Assembly (NCBI GenBank): GCA_002914845.1
Contig: JXTC01000001.1
Location: 2,721,204-2,785,203 of the forward strand
Length of the DNA: 64,000 nt
Direction of reading: 5' to 3'
DNA from: Trema orientale
Taxonomy: Eukaryota; Streptophyta; Magnoliopsida; Rosales; Cannabaceae
Below the pieces are notes generated by a model, which saw nothing but the letters and a program-made list of their open reading frames with translations, made no database searches and was not told where the DNA came from. The position numbers were made by a program, and so were the translations under genes. This document shows positions 13,128 to 24,374 of this stretch, piece by piece. The first letter of the stretch is position 1. The number at the start of each line of letters is the position of its first letter.

Positions 13128-13180
13128 AATTTTATCCTTTTAAATTAGACTAGAGATAAAAGTTCTATTATTTAACAATA

Positions 13181-13412
13181 GGCCATAATGCAGTAGGTAT
13201 TTTTCTTTTTAGTCGTTTGATCATTATCTAACGGTTATCATAATTTCAGTACTTAGAAAAAGAAATAATAACAATAAATACATATTATTTAATACTCTTT
13301 CTTTCTCTACTTTTATTATGAAAAGACATTTGTAATGAATTTTAATTGAACAAAATAATACTTATAGATAGATAAAAATAAAAAATAAAAAATACCTATT
13401 AGATTGGTGCCC
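13181..13412. mobile_element. MITE, Mutator-type, copy 1 (232 bp)
   Basis: Imperfect terminal inverted repeats of about 25 bases: the left end carries GCAGTAGGTATTTTT and the right end, reversed, reads GGGCACCAATCTAATAGG. The flanks TTTAACAATA and TTTAATAATA match at 9 of 10 bases, like a 9-10 bp target duplication of Mutator-type elements. Size and ends match the copies at 41482 and 41906. Confidence 0.7.
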
Positions 13413-13523
13413 TTTAATAATAAATATTTATAGTGAGGAAAAGAGTATTGTTAGCACTCTTTTCTATATTCACTAAAAAAATGTTCCTTATAATTGATAC
13501 TCCTTTACCCCTTTTATCAGAAT

Positions 13524-13620
13524 GGGCACCAAAATCTGACATCAATAACTTACATATCATATCATATCAAATGTATATCATATATATGGTGTAAGTTTTT
13601 GGTACAAGATTTTGGTGTTC
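13524..13620. mobile_element. Short MITE-like inverted-repeat element
   Basis: The two ends are inverted copies: GGGCACCAAAATCT at the left and, reversed, GAACACCAAAATCTTGT at the right, with further pairing towards CTTACA. It is 97 bp with no coding capacity. The words GACATCAATAA and CTTACACCA recur in the element at 25199, so the two may be related. No clear target duplication was found. Confidence 0.5.
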
Positions 13621-13944
13621 ATATCATTACTCTATGGGATTTTATATCTCTCCCTTAAACTAATGTATACAGATGTAATGAATAAGGGACACATGTTTAC
13701 AAAAAAAAGTGTGGATATATATATTAATTACGAAGAATCGTAGTATATTTTCCCAATCTGATCCAAAAAAATATATCCATGTCATTAATCTAACTGAAAC
13801 TGAACATTCTTCGATTCAGTTTCAGTTAGGGATAATCTAATATCCAAAACTCAATTCGATTGAATATCTAAATCTTATTTGGTTCGTTTTTAATTTCTCT
13901 TTTTTCCTTAAATCCAAGCTTGCAAATCCAAAAATCCGTTAGAC

Positions 13945-14172
13945 GTGTACCATAGGGATAGTATTCACAATGTAGTAGGCAAAGTCATGATGACTTTGGG
14001 AAAGAAGTTAAATGACTTTCTCTCGCCAAAGAATGTAAAGGCTAAAATATCTAGGAGTCTTTCTTGTGGATTAGCGATATTAAGCCCGAATTTTCAATAT
14101 CTGGAGTTAGATGCATTGACGATAATTCAAGCTATTAATAATAGTTTGGTATGCCATGCGGAATTCAGTTAA
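13945..14172 (+). pseudogene. Orphan RNase H-like (RVT_3 type) fragment
   Basis: An open frame of 75 codons resembling the plant RNase H-like domain found at the ends of LINE-type reverse transcriptases and in related host genes. Recognisable blocks are DSIHNVVG, KLNDFLSPKNVKAK, the ELDALTIIQAINN block (family consensus about E-x-D-S/A-x-x-V-V-x-A-I-N) and a VCHAEFS end. The upstream part of the domain is interrupted: the codons before the first Met are stops. No reverse transcriptase sequence lies next to it, so it is a detached and probably dead fragment. Confidence 0.6.
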
Positions 14173-15618
14173 CATATGTCTACCATTTTTCTTGTTTCAC
14201 TGTTTATAAGTTAACCATGTGTCTTGAGAAATTAATAGAAATTTCACGCAGTTTATCTAGGTTTATCCTACAAATGGAAGATTAATACTCACCTAAAAAT
14301 AAAGCCAAAACAAATAACATGTTATGCAAAATGACATGTTATTATAATAGGAAAATAATGTGTAAGTAAAATGTCATCTCATTTACTAAGATTAATCTTC
14401 TTTCTAGCTGGGGTGACAATTTTACCCATTCAGTTATTTATATGTCGGTGTCATACCCTAATGAGTAGGACAACACTTGATTAATTCTACTTGATAAAAA
14501 AATACAGTCTGAATGTTTAATTGAATATTAACCAATATGATGTTATTTTCTGATAATTTCTCAATAGTATTTGAAGCTTTTTTTTTTTTTTTGGGTTCTT
14601 AAATATACTTCTCGATTTAACTAGGAGAAATATTATTTGACCAGTTAGAAAGAAATATATTTCCCTCAATTTAGGTAACTTAATTCTCTCATCATGTTTT
14701 ATAAACAGCAAAAATGGAATATTTTACCTTTAAAAAAATACGGGCGTTTTATTGGCACCATCTTAATATTAAGCCACCTATTTTTCATTAAAATAGTTTT
14801 TTATTTACCAAAATATCCTTTGATTTAGAAAAAATTATTGCCTCCAAACTTTACGTTTAAATATATACACCTCAATCCATATTAAACTTTCTGCGAAATT
14901 TTTTTGCCACAACCAATAAAACTCCCAGATCCCAACAAAATAGCATCAATCATCATATAACTTAAATGAATATCCCTCCAATGTTATGTTTTTCTTCTCA
15001 ATGAAAAAAATAAAATAAAAATGCAAGGGCATTAAAAAGTCAAAAAGCAGTGAAAATCCTTCCCCCCCAAAAAAAAGAAGACAATGAAAACGAATAATCC
15101 GAAAATTTTTAAGTTTTTATCATTTCTTTTTTATTTTTTTCCGTTGTTATTTATTCTCATCCGCGTTGTTTTGGTTTTGTTCTCTGAATGATGTGTAAAC
15201 TCAATTTTCTCAAATTATTTCATAAATGTAGAAAAGTAATTCTAAGGTTTAAAGAGTTCCAAGAGATAATAACCAAAACCAATAAAAACATAAGAAACAA
15301 GTTAAGCAGATAAGCAAGAAGAGGGAAGGGGAGAGTTTTGTGATCGTAACAACTTGTGAGATAAATCAAGAGACAAAAATGAGTTTACGGGGTGCATCAA
15401 GAAAACTTCGCATTTTAGGGTTCCTTCTCTCCCTATTTTAGTTATCCTAATATAGTCATTTAACCTTTCAAATGAGTGCTTTTATGCTAATCTTGGGCGC
15501 AAATATAAGCCCAAAAAACATTGGGGATATTTTTGTAATTAGGGCCTTTCGACTTAAGGTTAACGGTTTAACAGGCTGATACTTTATTTAATTATTTTTT
15601 TCGGCTTTTTGCTGCAAG
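14173..15618. other. AT-rich intergenic region upstream of ZYP1
   Basis: No gene, RNA or repeat with clear ends is seen. There are T and A homopolymers (for example 14580-14592) and a C run at 15062-15067. The last part is ZYP1 promoter DNA. Confidence 0.4.
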
Positions 15619-15626
15619 TATAAATA
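15619..15626 (+). promoter_or_regulatory. TATA box of ZYP1
   Basis: TATAAATA, followed by G, stands 151 bases before the ZYP1 ATG at 15770. This would place the transcription start near 15650. It is a good match to the plant TATA consensus in the right orientation. No start-site data are available. Confidence 0.55.
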
Positions 15627-15636
15627 GCCGGTCACC

Positions 15637-15648
15637 TTGGCGCCCAAA
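15637..15648. promoter_or_regulatory. E2F-like motif near the ZYP1 transcription start
   Basis: TTGGCGCCCAAA contains TTGGCGCC, which fits the E2F consensus TTSSCGSS, and the 12-mer is nearly palindromic. It sits 10 bases after the TATA box. E2F sites mark many replication and cell-cycle genes; here the role is inferred from motif and position only. Confidence 0.4.
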
Positions 15649-15769
15649 TCCATTTCATTTCGAGGGACTCAAACGCTCGCATTAGCGGAGCTCCGGAGTC
15701 AGAGCTCGCCGTGCAAATTTCTAGGGTTTCTTTCTTTGTTTTCCTCTATACGCGATCGATTTTCCGAAG

Positions 15770-18700
15770 ATGCAGAAGCTAGGGTTTCCAAGCATGAAGA
15801 GCTTGGATCAGTTGAAGTCGCTGACCGGATCGGTCTCCGGAACTGCGAAGACCTTCTCCTTCTCTTCCCGTCCTCATACGGATTCAATTTCTTCGGGAAG
15901 TTTCGCCAATTTGAAGCTCACTGCAGGTTCTTTTCAATCAGAAAATTTTGTTGTTTGGTTGATTTTCTCGGGAAAATTGGACTTTTTTGTGACGCTGATC
16001 TTTGATTTCAGAGAAATTAGTGAAAGAGCAAGCTTCCGTGAAGACTGATCTAGAAATGGCGGTATCTCTCTTTTTTCTCTCCTGTGTGTGCGCATGCTTC
16101 CGTTTTTATGCCCTAGCGAGCTTAATCGGTGATTGTGTTTGTCCGTCTGATACTCTCAAGATTTTTTTTTTTTTTCTTTTGGCCAATGTATGATCATTAG
16201 CGTTCGGAATAATTCATCTACAATATTCTGGAAATTTATTGATTTTGATGGAATTTGATCGTAATTTATTTAAGTAATCAAACAAAAATTGCAGAACAAT
16301 AAGCTGAAAAAATCGATGGAGCACATCCGAGCATTAGAAGAGAAGTTACAAAATGCATTTAATGAAAATGCTAAGCTCAAGGTGAAGCAGAAAGAAGATG
16401 AGAAGATGTGGAATGGTTTAGAATCTAAGTTTTTGTCTACGAAGACTCTGTGTGATCAACTCACTGAAACTTTACAGCAATTAGCCAGTCAGGTTCACGA
16501 TGGTACATATTGTTCTGAGCTGTCTCGCCGTTCAATTTTTTCTTGTGATTCAAGTATATTTAATAGGGATAGAATGCTAATTGTAGTTTCCTGCTTTTAA
16601 TAGCCGAGAAAGATAAGGAGTTCTTTGAAGGCAAACTGTCTACAAATGCAATTGCTCTTGATGATTTGAATCAGCAGACGAATGGTTTGTCTCTGAAATT
16701 AGACTCTGCAGGGGAAACTATTAGAAATCGTGAGTTTTCTCTCCTTCTATCTCTAGCAAAATTTTTAGCGTTTTCTATACAAATGGATTATAAAATGTAT
16801 GGTCACTGTTTACAACATTGAATTTGATTACAGTTCCATTTATAATAACAAGAGGCTTCTGATTTGAAGTATTCTAAGTTTTTTAATGCTATTATGCGCA
16901 AATTCAAATGGTAGGTGAAAAGGAGCTTCAGGAACTCAAACTTGAGAAAGAAGAAATGGATAAGTTTTATAGAGAGGAACAGTGCAGAACAACCAATCTC
17001 ATGGAGGAAAAAGGTAGACATTTTGTGTGTGTGTGTGTGTGTTTGTGTGGTTTCCTTTAGCAAATAAATAAATAAAAACAAAGTAGCTTGTTTGAGATTT
17101 CAGGCAGAATTTTCATCTATTTTGCAACTTAGTTGTTGATTGTGTGGTTACTTTTCAGGGTACTCCGAAGACTAAATTCCACTAGATAGTTATAGGTCAC
17201 AACCGTTATCGTGGAACTTTTATTAGTCTGCAATTTTGTGATTAGTGTTTTGGAAGATTTTGAGTTTGTATGAAAAGCATCAAGCCTTGAGGAGCGAGAC
17301 ATTGTACATTTAGACTAGATGTTTTTCATACATTAGTCTTCATGTTTTTCAAACATTAGTCTTCATTTCTTTGAAGATTTATTTACATTTATCGCTTTGA
17401 AAATGGTTATCTATATAATTGAGGTAGGTTAAAAGAACCATTGTATAATACTTCAATTATCTTTGTTCTCAAATTTGTCACATGTTTTATGCTGTTCTTG
17501 TTCTTATTATCAGTCCATTTCAAATAGGCTTTTTGGATTACCATTTGTACCTGTACGAACTAATATAAGAACTGTTTATGTTGTTACTTTTAAGTTATTA
17601 TTTTGGAAAACATATACTTCATTTTTAGGGTGTTTTTTTTTTTCCCCTCACAAAGAATTTGCTTAATTATTGCAGTAGAATTCAGGGCTGGTTACTTGGT
17701 ATACAGCTTTTTGGTGTTTTTTTTTATTATTTTTTTTATTTTATTATTTTTTTAAAAAAAGTGGATGGAATTGCTATAGGTAGTAGCCATCATGCAGCGT
17801 ATAATGTGTGAGGGTTAGGTTGTTCATGATTTGAATGATTGGAACTCACGATTCGTGTCAGGACAAAGGGCAGAAAATTGACGTTTTATGTCTTGTGTAA
17901 TTTATTCTGTAGCAAAGGATTCATTCCTTGGAGTCGTGAAATCTTCAACAAGGTCCTAAGGTTTTCCGAAGCTGAGGTTCAACCCTTTTTGTGGGTGTGT
18001 GTATGTGTGTATTTGTACTCGAATAATGTGCCTGATGTATAGTTTTGTTTTCTTGTTCTTATACTTCTGTCATAAGATGTTTGGTTTTCTTTGGTCTCCC
18101 TTAGTTGGCAAATGAAATGTTGTTCTTCCATATTCTGTGTCTCCAGTGAATTTCATACATATTTAAGTAGTGAACGTTATTATTACAATCGAGAGCATAG
18201 GCACTAATTGAGAATTGACCTTTAGCAAAAAGAAAGAAAGAAGGAGTGAAATATAATACATGATATTAGAGAGAGGACAGAGATTTATGCTTTGTTTTGA
18301 AACTGAGAAGCAACATCTGTTATTACCGGAACTGGAAGGCTCATATCAAGACTTAAACTCATTCAAAAGTACTGCGTCTTTTATCATGTTGAGTGGAATT
18401 TAGAAACTGTATATTTGATTCGTCATTAATTCTGCGTATTTTTTTCTCTTGACTATCCCTATTTATATTTTCCTGCAGATGCCATTATAAAGAACTTTGA
18501 GACAACTGTAGCAGCTAATAGATTGACTGCAGAAAGTTTGAACTCTAAGTTGGGTGAGGTGAAGCTTGAGTTGAAGATAAAAGAAGATCAGATTAACCAC
18601 TTGCTAACCATAAAGGAGAACCTAGAGAAAGAAAAGAGTGATGTTCAATTGTTGAAGGATGACCTTGCTAAAAGATTAGATACATCCCTCCTCGAGATAA

Positions 18701-21700
18701 AGAAGCTTGAAGCTCTCATTCATGTGTTTGGTTCATTTTTAGTTGAAGTGGATAAAACAAGTCTGACTTTTTTAGATAAGTTTGATCAGCTAAACTCCCT
18801 TTACAACTCTTGCTTCAAGTTGGTCCAGGAGGAGAGAGACCTTGCTACCAAGTATGCTAAGCGACAGTATGATCAACTTAATGATAAGTTTTTACTTGCA
18901 ACATCAGAGAAGAATGCATTGCAATTGGGAAATCAGGACTTAAACAATAAGGTTATCGAACTTCAGAAAGTACAGGAGTCTATCATGACACGGCTTTCAG
19001 AGGAAGGCAATTTAGCCAGGGAGAGGATCCAGAAGCTGGAGTCTGAAGCTGAAACTCTGGTTTCAAAGAAGATTGAGTCAGAGAAGTTGATTTCCAAATT
19101 AGAATTGGAAGTTGACACTCTTTCAGAATGTTCGAGATCATCAGAGAAAAAAATGGTTTGCAAGTTTTGTCAACTCATCTATGAAAATTTCTAGCATTTG
19201 TAAATTTCTAAACTAAGGTTGTTTTCTAATATCTTGCAGCAAGATCTAGTGCTGAAAATTTCAGCATTAGAAACTGAAAATAAAAATAATATAGAAAAAT
19301 TAGAATCAGAGATGCAGAAAAAGGTGGAAGAAATGGATGTTCTACAAAGAGAGGGTGAGAAACGAGAGGAGCACATGGACTCGCTGGAGAAACAAGTAGA
19401 ACAGCTTCGTCACATCATAGAGGAAAAGGAACAGCTAATTCTGCAGTATAAGGAACGGGAGATGAAGCTGGAACAACAATTTACAGAGGTTCTGAAACCA
19501 GCTTTGGCATATTATTGTGAGTGTCTTCATACTATTTGATTACCTAAAAGATTCTGTAGATTCTTGCAGAATCAGGTATTGTTGACTGCTGCTGAAAGTA
19601 GACTTGCAGAAGCTAGGAAGCAATATGATGTCATGCTAGAAAGTAAACAACTGGAATTATCAAGGCATTTGAAAGAATTATCTCAGAGGAATGATCAGGT
19701 ATTGTCTCTTACTATTTACTTCATATGAAACCTCTGTAAGCTGTACACATACCTTTAAATTGATCCAAGAAGGACTTGTATCAGGCAATTAACGACATTC
19801 GGAAGAAGTATGAGGCAGAGAAGTTGGAGATTATTAACATGGAAAAGGAAAAGGTTATTTCGTTTCCTTATCTCTTTGACACTTTTAATAGTGAATCGTG
19901 TTCGTCATCCTTTTCTACCTTCAGGCAGAAAAAGTTACTAGAGAAATGGAAGCAAAATGTGATCAGAAAGTTGCAGAATGCAAAGAAGAATCAAAACAGT
20001 ACCTGATGCGTGTGCAGGGGGAACATGCTTCTCTGGTATGCCTCAGAAACTGTTGCAAGCTTAATATCGTTAAATTGTTAAATTTCCACTTTCCAGTGGC
20101 ACTTTTTTTCTTTATGCAACACAAATATCCCATTTATTTTCCTTGAGGTATTCTGCCATTAGCAATCTGTTTCTTGAACTTGAGTAAACATTTGCATATG
20201 TCAGACACCCATAAACCAGCTCCAAGGATATAGTAGTTCCACTTATTTCTCATTGTTTTAATCATAAACCTTACGTGTAATATGCCAATCAAATAGCCAA
20301 AGAAAGTTTGTGTTAACACCAGTTGAGGATTAATGTAGCAGGAACTGTTATCAAGGTTACGCCAACTACATATGATTATTTTTGCTGCGCACCATGGTGG
20401 TTTGGGGTGATATTTTCAGAGTCTAAGTTGCGCATTCCATACAGAACATTATTGACTTTCATCCTGCATATATATAGGTAAGTCGTATTCAGCAGGATTA
20501 TGACAGGAAAGAGTTGAGTCTGAAAGCTATCCATAGTGAAGAACTAAAACGTACTCAACTTGAAGCTGAAAATGAACTGAAAGAGGTACTTGCAGTTCAA
20601 GATTTAGTCGAATTTGGTTCTAATACCAAAATTCACTTCAGTTGCTAATTAGCTGTAATGTGTATAGAGAATGACAACAATGAGGAACGAACATGAAACC
20701 CAGATAAAAACTTTGAGGTGTCAGCATGAAGATGAGTATAGGAAGCTTCAAGATGAGTTGGATCTTCAGAAATCCAAAGTAAGAACTTTCCTGGGACACA
20801 AGATATCATACCGTGTTCCTTGTTTTGTGTTCATTTTGATTGTCATCACAGGAGGACCAGCAGAGGGCTTTACTGCAATTGCAGTGGAAAGTGATGGGCG
20901 ATAAACTACAAGAGGACCAAGAAGTAAATTCAAAAAAGGTTTGGATTAACAAATGCTACCTCTCACACTGTCTCAAGTGTACATATTTACGTACCATCTG
21001 GGGCTGGGTGCAACAGTAAAAATGTCTGATGAAATCACGACATCTTGATTTTCTGTTTCTTATTTCTGGAGTCGGTAAATATTGTCTGATGCGTAAACGT
21101 GATAGGGTTCTTTTATCCACCCTTAAGTTTTCTTTAAGATTTTTTCTGAAGTTCCTATGTATTTTCTCTAACTTGGGAGCTTATGCTTCTATTTGGTCGC
21201 CACATCCCTATTACCTATATATATATATATATATTTTTAATTGTAGTACAATTTTTATGTTTAACATTATCTTTGATAATTTTATTTCAGGATTACTCCG
21301 TTTCCTCAATTCGTATCAGGAATTCTGCCAGTGCAAAAAGAAGTGAACATACTCTGGTGAGACCAGAGAACGAAGAGAAGGTAAAAACAAAACTGATGGA
21401 TCAATTTGCACATTTCAGCCTTGCCTAAAATATGACTCCTATATTCTTATGTCACTATTTTTTTTCTTCACAGGATTCATCATTCTTGAGAGCAACACAA
21501 ACACCAGTATCAAAGTTGTTGAAAAAAGTAGAGAATGTAGGCACAGGAAGTGTGTTGAGTATTCCTAAACATCATAAGAAGGCAAGTAGTTCTGTAATTT
21601 AGTCTTCACCGCAAGTATACTCTTAACTGGTGCGGTTCATGTAATATGCTCCCTCTTTAGACTTACATCACAGCTCTGCAGGTTACTCATCATGAATATG

Positions 21701-22720
21701 AAGTTGAAACTTCTAATGGAAGGACAATTACAAAGCGAAGGAAAACAAAGAGTACAGTCATGTTTGAGGTAGGTTATCATGACAAAGCCTACATACATGA
21801 ATTCGAGTAAACAGATACTGTGCTGAATTTCTGTTTTTCGTTACATCAGGATCCAAGTAAACGTAAAAAGATGAATACACCGAAAGCAAACACTCCAAGG
21901 AGAGCTGTCAAGGTGAAGCTAAAATGACTGTTTATTCCTTTCAGTAATTTCCTGATAGTTAATATATACTTTATCATCTCATTAAGATACTTTTGTAGCC
22001 TTTTCAAGATACCATGATTGCTTGGAAGACTTATTGTTGGAATTTAAATAAAGATGCTCTAGTATTAAAGAATTATCAGACGACCAAACAAGTAATTTTG
22101 AAACAGATGTTCTTCTATATCGTCAATGTGTGAATGCTCTCTATTTAGAGCCTATAAATTCAAAATGGTTTGGTAAATGAGCCCTGGCTCACCATACTAG
22201 TGTTAGTACTTCATTTAGGGTTACTTTGCTTCTTATTAGTGGAGCTTTTTAGAGCGTGCTTGTTTTAGGAACATAGAGCTCATATTTGTTTACTGACTGG
22301 GAAGAATAATACTGCTCACTATAAAAGTCTGATGGTCTGAAAATAGGAAGTCCAAACATACTGCCTTTGTTAGTTCTGACTATCTGTCTGACTAATTGGC
22401 CACATGAAAATTGATGTAAGAGAAGTGGAATAACTTTTGATGAGTGTAGTACGTTAGAATTTATCGACAAAACCCTTTTGTCTAGACACTGTTAAAACTT
22501 GATACACATAGAATTGAACCTTGAGTTCAGATCTGTGGTACAGATAAATAGATATTACCGTAACGGTCTTTTCAGTTTGGTATGTTTCGAGTGTGTAAAG
22601 TGTTAATAGCTTATGCAGGGAGTTAGGGAAGGGGCTCATCCACCTCCTTCAAACCTTGGTGATTTGTTTAGAGAAGGGTCTCTGGATCCATACGCTGATG
22701 ATCCATATGCATTTGATTAG
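15770..22720 (+). CDS. ZYP1: Synaptonemal complex transverse filament protein ZYP1, 18 exons
   Basis: Exons: 15770-15926, 16012-16061, 16295-16502, 16604-16729, 16915-17013, 18479-19155, 19240-19488, 19570-19698, 19785-19853, 19925-20035, 20478-20585, 20668-20778, 20852-20938, 21291-21380, 21474-21581, 21682-21768, 21850-21912 and 22619-22720. The CDS is 2631 nt, 876 aa, close to Arabidopsis ZYP1 (about 870). ZYP1 is the central coiled-coil protein joining homologous chromosome axes in meiosis and shaping crossover number. Seen: N-terminal [18 protein letters not shown] and [17 protein letters not shown]; a very long Glu/Lys/Leu-rich coiled coil (about residues 60-700) with [18 protein letters not shown]; a basic C-terminus with [12 protein letters not shown]; and the family ending [12 protein letters not shown]. 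Phases agree throughout. Intron 5 is the longest (1465 bases). The intron after 21581 is best read as GC-AG. Arabidopsis has two ZYP1 copies; only one lies here. Confidence 0.95.
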
Positions 22721-23962
22721 AGGTATTTGCAATTTATTACTATAGACATGTTTGTTCTTCTGAATAAAAGGCTTTACCTGAACTTTTAAATGATAATTCT
22801 GGCGAATTCATAAAGTTTGTATTCCTAGAATCCTATCTAAACACATATGTAGCAAATAAACGTTTCATATCTGCAATTTGTTCAAATAATATAATCGAAC
22901 ATGTTCTAGGATGCTTTTGTCTGTACGGTCACTAGCTGGTACTTAAGGCAATGTTATCTTAAATGCTTGCCTCTAATTATCTCAGGAGAATTCTCCAGTA
23001 GATCCAGAGCAAATAGGCGTTTCTCTGTTGTTTTTCTTGACTACAACACCGTGGCAGATGGGCATTTGATTTGACCAGCTTAAGGGATTTGGAGTTCATG
23101 TTTTTTTTTTCTCCTTTAATATGTAAATAAGACCAGAGATTATTACTCTCTGTTGAATTGCCGGATTCACTTGGATGCTTTGTCAATTCTAGACTCTTTT
23201 GTATATAAAGGGCTTCAGGTGGGAGACGGATTATGACAGTTCTTATAAAATGTTAATACCTTGTTAGAGAATTATCTTGGATTGAGAATTTTACTATCCA
23301 TTGACGCTTTCCTTTTTTACGAATGAAAATTTTCTGTTTCCTATAAAAAAAAAAAAAAAATTGAACCATGAAAATCAGATAATAAATCCAAGATGATTAT
23401 CGTATCCAAATTGTCGTTTGTAGTAACAGTGATCGTAAAGCTAATAGAGAGGGTAGAATTAAAGATGCTGATGTAAGTAATTGCAGGGCCGAAAAAAGTT
23501 GTACACCCATTGAAGGTAATAGATTGTTATATAGTATTACTATTACTATTACTATTGTATAAACTATTATAGTGGTCAATCACTAATTTTTTTAGCGTAC
23601 TTAACAAGTTTGATTGACTACTAATTACTGATGAAAACTTGGATGTGATGCTCGCTTAGCGAAAGAGAGAGAGAGAGAGAGAGCACTGCAGTGTTTCTCA
23701 TGTGATTACCTTATGTAACTGATTGTACTGGAAAGAAGCTTCTCTACATTTTACAGTGACTCAGAAAAATTGATTGAAACAAACAGATCAGATGAACAAA
23801 GCAGAAGAGCCAGAGTTTTTATGCTCCCTACTCCTTTAAACAAAACAGAGCTTCAGGAAAAAAAAAAAAAAAAACAGATTCTGCCATCTATCGAGTCACT
23901 CTAAACTAAAAGCTGTTAAACGAAATCAGAAGCGCACCAAATGCAATGGAAGGTGAGGCGCA
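22721..23962. other. 3' flank of ZYP1 and convergent gap
   Basis: Probable 3' untranslated DNA of ZYP1, then non-coding sequence. There is a run of about 15 A at 23346-23360, a short TTACTA repeat at about 23534-23557 and a GA run at about 23663-23684. No gene is seen. Confidence 0.45.
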
Positions 23963-24374
23963 TCAAAGAGATGTAAAGACGAAGAGCAGAAGGAAAGTGA
24001 AAATTAGAGAGAGTAGCACCAGGAGCTGAAGAAGAAGCTCCATGAAGCCACAGAGCTTAATCCTCTTATTCCTCAGACGCTCCTCCACCAACTTCATCTT
24101 CAGATCTCCGATCTCCTTCTTCAGCATCTCTTTCTCGTCCTCCTCATTCTGATTCAACAGAACAAAGAGTGAGTAAAATCTTCCCAGCTTTCGAAGGCAC
24201 TTATCTCATCTCAATTCATTAATATATATACATACATACCATGATCTGATTCAGGTTGAGGCGGCGACACCGGGAAGATTTCAACGACGAAAGCAGAATT
24301 GCCGCTTTCCCGCATCGAATTGCTAGGTGCGATTTCAGAGCTTCATTTTTGGTTTGGGCTTCTCTTCCCTCCAT
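23963..24374 (-). CDS. Small protein with coiled coil and C-terminal membrane segment, 2 exons, function unknown
   Basis: Coding exons on the minus strand are 24374-24240 (45 codons) and 24148-23963 (61 codons plus stop), joined by a 91-base GT-AG intron in phase 0; the product is 106 aa. The first half starts MEGREAQTKNEALKSHLAIR and has a basic, hydrophobic helix-like stretch. Then comes an acidic, Lys-rich segment (NEEDEKEMLKKEIGDLKMKL) likely to form a short coiled coil, and the KRIKLCGFMELLLQ block that leads into a strongly hydrophobic tail at about residues 82-104. This is the layout of a tail-anchored protein. It looks like a conserved plant family without an established function that I can name. 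A TATATAT tract at about 24448-24458 may be its TATA region. Confidence 0.75.
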
